In this document: positions 16,601 through 22,812 of the stretch, in pieces
Position numbering within the stretch: position 1 is the stretch's first letter
Layout: each line of letters begins with the position of its first letter
Assembly: GCA_023392615.1 (NCBI GenBank)
Contig: JAEVYT010000028.1
Span: forward strand, 1 to 22,889
DNA from: Bacillota bacterium
Lineage (GTDB): Bacteria; Bacillota; Clostridia; Lachnospirales; Lachnospiraceae
DNA length: 22,889 bases
Direction of reading: 5' to 3'
Program-made: the position numbers and the translations under genes
The notes under the pieces: model-generated
What the model saw: only the letters and a program-made list of their open reading frames with translations
Database searches by the model: none
Told to the model about the DNA's origin: nothing

Positions 16601-18887
16601 TACCAAACTTCAATCCAGGAATAACAAAATATTGTGTACCATTCCGGGTTACTGTCATTATATTACCTGGTGCAGCACCCCAACCATTTAATCCTGAAAC
16701 ATTTAAAGCAGCCCATTCAGCTTTAAGTTGTAAAAATACATTATAATCTGACTCATTTCCAGTTTGTAGGTAAGTTTTTAAGGCACTTACAATCTCATTA
16801 AGTAATGGAGTTGCTTCTGCACTTCTATTATCTGGTAATAGTGAGACTATTTGATTATACCAGTCTGTAATTCTTTCTTCCATTGGTGCTGTGTAATTTA
16901 TTGCTATTGATTCTCGTGCTAATTCTCCAATGTATGCTACTGGTCCTTCTACAATTTGGACTTTACTTATATTTTCAAGATTATTGAACCATTGCATATA
17001 GTCAGATACTGGTAATAATACTACATTTGATCTGTTTGCTAATTTTTCAAGTTCTCCTGGAGCCCAGTTAGCTACATTTATTCCACATTTTATCATCATA
17101 TCTTCAAGTTCACTAACATTTGCTGGTAAATTTTCCCCTACATCAAATCCTTGTGCTTTTAACTCATATAACATGTTATAGATACTTGTTATAGTGTCTA
17201 GGTAACTTGATCCTATGTTTTGTTTTCCTGGTGGGTAATTATAATAGATTATTGATATTCGTTTATCTGAATTATTTGTGTATTGTAAATCTATCCATGA
17301 GTCTGTTCTTTCGGTTAGGTAGTTAATATTTTTCATGTATGGAACATAACCTGTTAATATTGCTCCTGTGTAATTTGAGATAGTGTTTGATACTCCCCCT
17401 ATGAATGTTGCATCGATTATTCCTTGTGCTTCTGCGATTGCAACATGCCACCATTTGTCACTTCTATTTCCAGGTAATCCTGTTGTGCTTAATTCCCACT
17501 CTTCATTTGAAACATAATCTGAGTGTACTGCTCTGAAAACTTGCACTCCTAAATCTTCGAAGAAACTTGTTGCATTTGAAAAGTTTTGTCCCCCTATACC
17601 ATATGCAGGCATTGATATTATAGAATCTACGTAAATATTATATTTTGAAGAATTAGCTAAAAATGCTGCAGTATTTGGTGCTGAGGTGAAAGAATTAACC
17701 ATTACTGTTAATTGTTCTGAACTTCCTCCTGCAGCAACTACTGGTATTACATTGTAACCTTTTGCTTCAAATGCTTGTATTAATGCATAGTATGTTGCTA
17801 ATTGTTGGTTAGAAACATACATTGTACTTTCAAGTATTCCAATTGTTCTGTTTCTGGAGCTGTTGAAGTATTGTGCTGCATATTCTTCTAAGGTACTGAA
17901 GTATTTTTCACGATAAATTCCATATTCATAAACACCATTATTATTTGGTTCGGAGTAATTTGTTTTGTATCCTGCAAGGTTTGCTGCCCATAAGATTTGA
18001 TTCATTAAATTATCTTTATCATTCAAATCTTTGTAGAGTACTGCTTTGTTAAAGTATGAATTGAAATTTTTCCCTTCACCTGTTGTTATATAATTGTAGA
18101 CATCACTATATTTTAATCCTCTTAATGTGTTTGCAAAGTATGAGGATAATTTACTGTCTGTGTAATATGTGGTGTTTAAGAATATTTTTTGATAGTTTAT
18201 TGTATTGTACCTCATTAAGTTGATTGATGTGCCTGATGATGTGGTAGGTGGTTCTAATACTAAAAATAGTTTTTTATTGGATAATGTTGGGTTTTTTCCT
18301 AAAAGGCTTGTTAGAACTGCATCAACGTCTGTACTTACCCATTCATCTATGAATATATCTGAATTGTATATTAGTGTATATAATTCTGTTTGATTCATTT
18401 CTTTTATTTGATTACCGTTTCTAACAATAATAGTAATGTTCGTATAGTTTCCTGAGTCGACTATTGATCTTGCAGCCATATCCAAGATATTTGTTCCAGG
18501 GTTGTCACTTACTAAAAATATTGTTAAGTTAGACTTTATTTCTGTATTGTTTGTAATAATTTTTTCTTCATTTGAAATGGATTTTATTGTTTGATTTTTT
18601 ATAGTATTATTTTGATTTTGTGTTTGTGTTGTTTGGTTTATATTGTTTGTTACTGTATCATTTATTGTTGTTTGTGAGTTCCTATAATTTGATATTTTGA
18701 CATTAGTTTGTGAATTATTAATAATTGTGATTTGTGTGCTTAGTAAAGTGTCATTGGTTATATTATTGGATGTATTTGTTAAGTTGTTTGTTGTTGTATT
18801 ATCTGGTTGTGCGAATACATTTATAGGCATTAAACAAATTATTGTAATTAATAAAACTAAAATGATTATGTTGTTTTTTATTTTAAT
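13680..18887 (-). CDS. Surface-anchored CobN-like chelatase-family protein (paralog 2), probable ATT start
   Basis: 1735 residues from ATT at 18887 (1716 from the first ATG at 18830). The ATT start is preferred because GGAGGT (18894-18899) lies 6 nt upstream, a stop is two codons upstream, and the added residues complete a signal peptide (K-I-K-N-N, a hydrophobic run, then NVFA before Q). Then come an Asn/Thr/Gln-rich spacer and the CobN core with YPPGKQ, GRHGTHEFLPGK (from residue 812), AKRR, HLTSPL, and RIDVTIITSGLFRD intact. GTHG is altered to GRHG and the NPGE segment is replaced. A cysteine cluster CCDCSC (1553-1558) follows the core, then a Ser-rich stalk, one membrane helix and a basic-acidic tail ending KEDDY. 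The protein should be held outside the cell. It heads a likely operon with DUF2162, ExbB-like and DUF2149 genes. Tetrapyrrole binding is inferred from family; reaction and metal are unknown. Confidence 0.85.
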   Translation of the reverse strand: MKIKNNIIILVLLITIICLMPINVFAQPDNTTTNNLTNTSNNITNDTLLSTQITIINNSQTNVKISNYRNSQTTINDTVTNNINQTTQTQNQNNTIKNQTIKSISNEEKIITNNTEIKSNLTIFLVSDNPGTNILDMAARSIVDSGNYTNITIIVRNGNQIKEMNQTELYTLIYNSDIFIDEWVSTDVDAVLTSLLGKNPTLSNKKLFLVLEPPTTSSGTSINLMRYNTINYQKIFLNTTYYTDSKLSSYFANTLRGLKYSDVYNYITTGEGKNFNSYFNKAVLYKDLNDKDNLMNQILWAANLAGYKTNYSEPNNNGVYEYGIYREKYFSTLEEYAAQYFNSSRNRTIGILESTMYVSNQQLATYYALIQAFEAKGYNVIPVVAAGGSSEQLTVMVNSFTSAPNTAAFLANSSKYNIYVDSIISMPAYGIGGQNFSNATSFFEDLGVQVFRAVHSDYVSNEEWELSTTGLPGNRSDKWWHVAIAEAQGIIDATFIGGVSNTISNYTGAILTGYVPYMKNINYLTERTDSWIDLQYTNNSDKRISIIYYNYPPGKQNIGSSYLDTITSIYNMLYELKAQGFDVGENLPANVSELEDMMIKCGINVANWAPGELEKLANRSNVVLLPVSDYMQWFNNLENISKVQIVEGPVAYIGELARESIAINYTAPMEERITDWYNQIVSLLPDNRSAEATPLLNEIVSALKTYLQTGNESDYNVFLQLKAEWAALNVSGLNGWGAAPGNIMTVTRNGTQYFVIPGLKFGNIFIAPEPQRGWESDSNILYHSTAVAPTHQYLAAYYYFQTNYPSAMTFVGRHGTHEFLPGKEILLSTTDFGTICTGYVPQIYFYTSDGLAEAIQAKRRGYAVMIDHLTSPLSHTQLYGNYTVLANLSYQYENTTDMNMKVNLMNEIRTIISLNHLATGMGFNSTINLSSVSDNDLISALNTYLYNVQMTLYPLGLHAIGQNWTDYDIGRTVAAALGYEFTYNGTTTTLYNEISQYLYSKNFKDLNALERDIVLNRSAVVIISLIYWTPQEVEGALGSNSTSLLATLEYGKLYINYIQASVTNEVNNWVLALNGTYVPIGVGGDALDIYTYLTGKNFYQDQSRELPTPEAYAYGKVLALLTLSTLTDNVEKVVMGIWCVETARDDGALVSVVLYLLGMKPVYTTSPSAGINTEGDSGMKTQIMPEYVSLSDLVRPDGWDKKRIDVTIITSGLFRDLYSTQASLMDNAFRVALARSYKTIISNKTLMNSKYGSQMKIALDQIMDGINYYGIGPESLDDNYVAKHWVEDFLYYKGLGYNTSYAGECAITRIFAPPNGDYGAGISKSVQMSWTWNNTDDLAKFYLGRMGNMYSKNYWGESNPTVFARALSNVDKMIVSRNTNQYGVLDNDDFFDYWGGLSMALKHVNGKEPTMNVLEYGNRNNPYIASLETVLNNELTTRYLNPSWIQGMMNEGYSGARYISNKFVTNLLGWSVTRSSTVNNWMWDSVYNTYIKDQYNLGVTSWLKTGNNAYSLISTTGTMLTAAYNGYWKTDSATLQSVANTWAQAVINNGVACCDCSCGNIAMMQWAINYINPDMLQQFKQQLYQATQKKVFDPSNDNPTNPTDPTQPTNSSGANQSGTVNNGQLVNGASGKLASGSSSSSSSAGSSSSGSSSVGDYASDSSTDSSGSKDSSSSSSSSAASVSSNGKGDVYEVSQSQGSSSSKTGMSIPAILAIVALVALVAFGYWRGKRKEDDY
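13800..13990 (-). repeat. Serine-rich stalk coding region, paralog 2
   Basis: Low-complexity Ser codons lie just before the terminal membrane helix. The islands SVGDY (near residue 1654) and VYEVS (near 1690) match those in the other CobN-like protein. A decayed copy of the 3' part of this region lies near 22.2 kb. Confidence 0.75.
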
Positions 18888-18899
18888 GTTTTAACCTCC
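18885..18899 (-). promoter_or_regulatory. Perfect Shine-Dalgarno site fixing an ATT start
   Basis: On the minus strand GGAGGT, then TAAAAC, then ATT. The 6-nt spacing is identical to that of the TTG-started paralog at 11649. No ATG, GTG or TTG lies in a usable position in this frame before 18830. Confidence 0.65.
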
Positions 18900-18939
18900 A
18901 ATTTGATTGTTTTAACTTTTTTTTAATTTGTTAATGTGT

Positions 18940-18956
18940 ATAAGAAGGAATCTTAT
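18940..18956 (-). promoter_or_regulatory. Short dyad in the leader of CobN-like paralog 2, possible operator
   Basis: ATAAGATTCCTTCTTAT is a perfect 6-bp inverted repeat with a 5-nt centre. It lies between the TATA-like element and the ribosome binding site, where an archaeal repressor could block transcription. It has no counterpart before the 6649-11649 gene, whose leader is about 40 nt shorter. Confidence 0.3.
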
Positions 18957-18962
18957 GTTATT

Positions 18963-19038
18963 ACTTTTTATAATAAATATAAGTAAATTAATATTAATAA
19001 ATATAACGATTAAAGTATTACTAAATTGGATAAAAAAG
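18963..19038 (-). promoter_or_regulatory. Promoter-like elements upstream of CobN-like paralog 2
   Basis: On the plus strand ACTTTTT-ATAATAAATA (18963-18979) and AAATTGGATAAAAAAG (19023-19038) match elements in the same order before the first CobN-like gene (11684-11703 and 11735-11748). The minus-strand TATTTATTATAAAAAG is the likely TATA region. Confidence 0.45.
19013..19025. repeat. 13-bp intergenic motif, copy 1
   Basis: AAGTATTACTAAA, an exact match to copies at 22059-22071 and 22366-22378. It lies about 125 bp upstream of CobN-like paralog 2. Confidence 0.55.
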
Positions 19039-19124
19039 AACAAAAAGTAATAATTCAACAAAAAAGTAATACAAACTAAGTAAAAAAACAAGAAAAAGTA
19101 ATAAATAATCAAAAAATAATGAGA

Positions 19125-19167
19125 AAAAAATTTAAAAAAAAGAATTAATGGAAAAAAATTAATTTCC
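19125..19167 (-). terminator. Hairpin and T-tract terminator after the DUF3344/Ig-like surface gene
   Basis: GGAAA (19150-19154) pairs with TTTCC (19163-19167). On the minus strand the stem is followed by two runs of 7-8 T residues (about 19125-19142). An additional T9 tract lies nearer the stop (about 19181-19190). Confidence 0.5.
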
Positions 19168-19205
19168 CAGTAATCCTTCTAAAAAAAAATATTTTAAAAA
19201 CCCAA

Positions 19206-21863
19206 TTAAGCTTTAGTTACAATCATTGTAGCTATTCCACTGCTAAATGGTTTAAGACTACCTGTACCACTAAAAGTAGCACTAGTAGTATAATCACCAA
19301 CACCAAGTTCAATCATTTGTTGGAATTCCCCATTAGAATCAGTAGTAACCCAATAAACCTTACTAGCACCAGAACTTAAACGAGTTAAATTTAAAGCAAT
19401 ATGTTGACCCACAATTGGAGTACCATTAGAGTAAGTTAACATACCAGTTAAATTATTAGGATGTCCATAAACACCATTATAATTATTAACAGTTAAAACT
19501 GTACTTGTACGATTATCACTAGCATTTGTTACAACAACACTTGCAGTAACATCTTTACTTGCAGTGTAAGTTACATTTTTAATTGTTGCTCCAGAATAAG
19601 ATGCAGTTGCAGTGTAAGTACCAATCCAAAGGTTAATTTGTAATTGGAATTCCCCATTAGTATCAGTAGTTACCCAATAAACTTTACTTAAACCATTACG
19701 AGGATTAGTTAAATTTAAAGCAACATGCTGCCCAACAAGAACATTTCCAAACTCATCAGTTAATTTACCAGTTAAGTTTTGAGCTGCACCATAAGCTTCA
19801 GTGAAATTGTTAATAGTTAAAACAGTAGAAAAATTATTAGCAGTCTTATTTACAACAAGTATTTGTTGAGTAGCTAAAATAGTAGAACCTGTAGCATTAA
19901 ATACTGCAACATTAATAGATCCCATTGCACTAGTTACATCAGCAGTATATACTCCAACAGAACTAGAACTTCCATTAAATACATTGTTAAATGTTTCATT
20001 GTTGAATATTAATTGTGCTCTACCTGCAACATCATTAGCTGCGAAAACATACCAAGTAGCTTTATTAACCATACCAGCTACATTGAATGTACTTATAGAA
20101 CTTGTTTCGCGTGGAAGAGTATTATAACTTGTGGATAATAAATCAGCACCTTCATTAATATAAACTGTTTTAATATCTTTACTTCCAGTGGTATTGTAAA
20201 TTAATACAAGTGTACTTGGATAAACAGCTGTGAGATTTGATATTTTATTTAAGACTAAAGTATTATCTCCAGAGTTGATTAAGCTTGTTGCATTATAAAC
20301 GATTACACCATAACCTAATGTTCCATAAGTTCCTAAATTACTTGCATATTTATAGTATGCAATTGGAGTTACAGTTACATTGTTAAATGTTGAGTTCCAA
20401 ACAGGATATGCATTATTAGTAGTTTTATCCCAATTATAACTTACATATATTAATGCTTCTACAATTTTAGAGTTAGTTAAATTAATATTCCAAACATCAC
20501 TACGGGTTGTTTTACCTGCAGCCATATATGTTGAACTGTTTTGATTGTATATGGATACATCACCATTAATATCATATACTCTTGTTGTAGTCATGTTACT
20601 TGCAGGGTATTCATAATTTTTACCTAAATATCCATTGTATAATAATGGGTAAGAATTATTTGTAGTGTTTAATGTTTGATTGTCTTTAAGTAAAACTATA
20701 GTGTAATTTACATTTGAATTATTAACTTTTTCAGTTGTGTTAACTGTAATATCGCGGATTGTAGGGTCTGTTATTGTTACAATTTTTGATTGACTATTAT
20801 TGATTGCTACAGTTTTTGTTGCAACTAATTTTCCATCAGCAAATAATTGTACATCTACATAGTTAACTGTATTATTACCATTAGTTATGTTTACTTTGAA
20901 AGTGTTGTTTACTCCAGCATAAACTGCTCCCTCACCACTTGCATATTCTGGTTTAAATGTTGCACTAATATTATAATCTCCATATTGTGAGACTGTTAAT
21001 AAAGATAAAATGTTTTTAAATGATACTTTTCCAGAATATGAACTTGTAGCACCAGTATAACTTAATATTGTATTTTGTCCTTTGTTTAAATCACTTGTTA
21101 CATTCCATATATTCTTAGCATAGTAACTTCCTGTGGTTGTTGTTGGATCAGATAGTATATTGCCATTTAATTCATATTTTGCCACACCTGAAGATAAGCT
21201 GATATCTGTTAATGTTGCACTGTCAATATCACCTGTTATTCCTGAAGTTGCAAATGTAGTGTTAGTTGTTTCATTGGACCATTGTTGACCTGAATTAATC
21301 CAGTAATTTATAATATCATTATCTCCATCATTATATACTATTATAACTGTTATTGCTTTTATTCTTCCATCAAAAGCTAAGTTATCAATATTTGATGTTG
21401 TTACACCTAAACTAAAGGTATCTCCAGGTTGAAGAGTGATTACTTGGTCTGTGATGTTATAAGTCATTTCATAATCACTATAAACTTTTGTGGTGTGATT
21501 ATTTATTACATATACTTGTCCATCAGCTGATCCTTGTGTTGATGTTAAATTTTCAGTTGCAATTGTTTTATAACCATTTCCTGTATTTAAACTTACGTTA
21601 GCTAAAGCTCCATAAGTTGGTTGTGCAGATCCTGAATAAACATTCACTATTGCTTGTGCTGATGTGATGTTTTTAGCTGTTGTAGGAATTGTGTAACTTA
21701 CATTACCAGTTGTATTCCATGGGTTAGATGATGCTACATCTACCCCTCCTGAAACTGTTCCTGAGCTTGTTGTGTTCATATCAGCTGCAAATGCTGCATT
21801 CATGGATAGTGCAATTAAGGTTATAGTTATTAATAAAATTAGTATACTATATTTAGATTTCAT
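19206..21863 (-). CDS. Secreted DUF3344/Ig-like surface protein
   Basis: 885 residues. Residues 1-26 are a signal peptide (MKSKYS, a hydrophobic core, AFA before AD). The N-terminal half contains a segment with VIIVYNDGDNDIINYWINSG (about 175-195), which I recognise as DUF3344-like. A CARDB/Ig-like segment with FKVNITNGNN and VQLFADGKLVATK lies near 320-370. A second DUF3344-like region (about 410-670) carries VYDINGDVSIY, VSYNW and an ANDVAGRAQL block. Residues about 680-885 are two Ig-like domains nearly identical to those of the 3035-6334 protein. There is no C-terminal membrane helix. N-x-S/T sequons are frequent. The protein is probably displayed on the wall; its ligand is unknown. GGAGAT (21873-21878) lies 9 nt before the ATG. 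Confidence 0.85.
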   Translation of the reverse strand: MKSKYSILILLITITLIALSMNAAFAADMNTTSSGTVSGGVDVASSNPWNTTGNVSYTIPTTAKNITSAQAIVNVYSGSAQPTYGALANVSLNTGNGYKTIATENLTSTQGSADGQVYVINNHTTKVYSDYEMTYNITDQVITLQPGDTFSLGVTTSNIDNLAFDGRIKAITVIIVYNDGDNDIINYWINSGQQWSNETTNTTFATSGITGDIDSATLTDISLSSGVAKYELNGNILSDPTTTTGSYYAKNIWNVTSDLNKGQNTILSYTGATSSYSGKVSFKNILSLLTVSQYGDYNISATFKPEYASGEGAVYAGVNNTFKVNITNGNNTVNYVDVQLFADGKLVATKTVAINNSQSKIVTITDPTIRDITVNTTEKVNNSNVNYTIVLLKDNQTLNTTNNSYPLLYNGYLGKNYEYPASNMTTTRVYDINGDVSIYNQNSSTYMAAGKTTRSDVWNINLTNSKIVEALIYVSYNWDKTTNNAYPVWNSTFNNVTVTPIAYYKYASNLGTYGTLGYGVIVYNATSLINSGDNTLVLNKISNLTAVYPSTLVLIYNTTGSKDIKTVYINEGADLLSTSYNTLPRETSSISTFNVAGMVNKATWYVFAANDVAGRAQLIFNNETFNNVFNGSSSSVGVYTADVTSAMGSINVAVFNATGSTILATQQILVVNKTANNFSTVLTINNFTEAYGAAQNLTGKLTDEFGNVLVGQHVALNLTNPRNGLSKVYWVTTDTNGEFQLQINLWIGTYTATASYSGATIKNVTYTASKDVTASVVVTNASDNRTSTVLTVNNYNGVYGHPNNLTGMLTYSNGTPIVGQHIALNLTRLSSGASKVYWVTTDSNGEFQQMIELGVGDYTTSATFSGTGSLKPFSSGIATMIVTKA
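19497..19831 (-). repeat. Ig-like module DNA repeat, copy B
   Basis: Gap-free partner of 3320-3654 at an offset of 16177 bases. Most of the few differences in the 3' half are third-position changes, so the encoded domain is almost unchanged. Confidence 0.85.
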
Positions 21864-22000
21864 TAATTTATAATCTCCTTAATTTATTTTTTAATTTAAA
21901 CCCTTAAATTATGTTTTTTAATATAGAAGTAAATATTTTTTAAATTATTAAAAATTATGTTTTTGAAGAAATATTTTTTTATTGAATGTTTTTTTATAAA

Positions 22001-22035
22001 ACCTCCTTATACTTTTATATTTATATTTTAATAAA
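22001..22035 (-). promoter_or_regulatory. TATA-like element followed by an orphan ribosome binding site
   Basis: The minus strand reads AAAATATAAATATAAAAG (about 22012-22031), then AAGGAGGT ending at 22001. No start codon follows at proper distance; the next gene starts 138 nt further on with its own site. It may be the promoter of that gene plus the leftover start of a lost gene. Confidence 0.35.
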
Positions 22036-22058
22036 CTACATAATAAGTTTTACTGAAT

Positions 22059-22071
22059 AAGTATTACTAAA
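22059..22071. repeat. 13-bp intergenic motif, copy 2
   Basis: AAGTATTACTAAA, exact. A variant with one extra base, AAGTATTATCTAAA, follows at 22090-22103. Confidence 0.55.
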
Positions 22072-22149
22072 TTATTAAAAACTCCTCAAAAGTATTATCT
22101 AAATTAAAAACAACAACCCAAAAAATAATCAAAAAATTAAACATGAAAA

Positions 22150-22300
22150 AAACTTGAAAACAAAACAAAACCAACAAAAATTAATATTACAGGAAATACT
22201 CATACCAATTTTAAAGGAATTAAAACCTTATGAATATGAAACTTCAAACCCCCCACAGTTACTATCCCAATTAACACTTGTAAAACTAATAATATTAAAT
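22150..22300 (-). pseudogene. Decayed 3' end of a third CobN-like gene
   Basis: 22196-22229 matches 13765-13798 of CobN-like paralog 2 at 30 of 34 positions, and the four differences are all transitions toward A/T. The next 62 bases match at about 41 positions without a gap (hand count). The segment corresponds to the end of the serine stalk and the start of the membrane helix; GMSI of the helix start is still readable on the minus strand. A one-base insertion next to it and in-frame stops destroy the frame. Similarity fades on both sides (about 22150 and 22300). It looks like the debris of a duplicated CobN-like gene, or a copied 3' fragment. Confidence 0.6.
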
Positions 22301-22365
22301 TATGAATAAATTTATTTTTTTTTACTAATTTTTTGATAAAATAATTATAATAATATTTACTAATA

Positions 22366-22378
22366 AAGTATTACTAAA
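22366..22378. repeat. 13-bp intergenic motif, copy 3
   Basis: AAGTATTACTAAA, exact. The following GATAAAAAAAACAAAAAAAG resembles the sequence after copy 1, so this may be the old upstream region of the decayed CobN-like gene. Confidence 0.5.
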
Positions 22379-22460
22379 AAGATAAAAAAAACAAAAAAAG
22401 AATTGAATATTAAAAAAAAAGTAAATAAATGACACTAAAAAAAAATCACTCCTAAAAATT

Positions 22461-22539
22461 AAATAAGAAGCTTTTTTTCTGTGAAAAAAAAATTTTCACT
22501 CTGCAAAGTAAAAACATAGCAGCTTATTTTTTAAATTCA
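22461..22539. repeat. Structured intergenic element, copy 1
   Basis: It begins AAATAAGAAGCT and ends with CAGCTTATTTTTTAAATTCA, which is repeated exactly in copy 2. Inside is an inverted repeat, GTGAAAA (22481-22487) and TTTTCAC (22493-22499). The outer AAGCT and AGCTT can pair. A T6 run follows the outer arm on the plus strand, so a small plus-strand RNA is possible; strand and function are unproven. Confidence 0.5.
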
Positions 22540-22716
22540 CTATTTAATTTTTATTTTGGAAGATGTTTAATTTTCCAATATTTAACCAATTAAAACACAT
22601 ATAGGTAAAAAATTTTTCGTTTTAACTATTTTTGTTATTTTTTTAATTAGATTTTAGGATTAAAAAAAATAAACTAATCCAAAAAATTATTTTTCTAGTG
22701 TATCTTTTAGTAAATC

Positions 22717-22812
22717 AAATACGAAGCTTTCTATCTATGGGAAATTTATTGTGTATTTCACATATTCTGTACTTGCCCCAATTTATAAGTGACAGCTTAT
22801 TTTTTAAATTCA
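22717..22812. repeat. Structured intergenic element, copy 2
   Basis: It begins AAATACGAAGCT and ends with the same 20 bases as copy 1. TATGGGAAAT (22736-22745) and ATTTCACATA (22755-22764) form a hairpin of ten pairs with one mismatch, at the same relative place as the hairpin of copy 1 but different in sequence. AAGCT/AGCTT is conserved as the outer stem. Confidence 0.5.

Larger units (their letters stand above)
18888..19205. other. Intergenic region: leader of CobN-like paralog 2 and 3' end of the surface-protein gene
   Basis: No credible gene lies in these 318 bases. From the CobN side it holds the ribosome binding site, a dyad (18940-18956), a TATA-like element (18963-18979), a 13-bp motif (19013-19025) overlapping AAATTGGATAAAAAAG, three AAAAAGTAAT repeats on the plus strand between about 19040 and 19105, and the terminator of the 19206-21863 gene. 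Confidence 0.65.

Noticed and set aside
18888..19040. Cobalamin riboswitch before CobN-like paralog 2
   Set aside because: No B12-box-like conserved core or long structured leader; the region is plain AT-rich DNA with one short dyad.
18912..19112. Minus-strand ORF of 66 codons in the leader of CobN-like paralog 2
   Set aside because: Almost only Phe, Ile, Leu, Tyr and Asn codons forced by AT-rich sequence, no ribosome binding site, and it covers the shared promoter elements.
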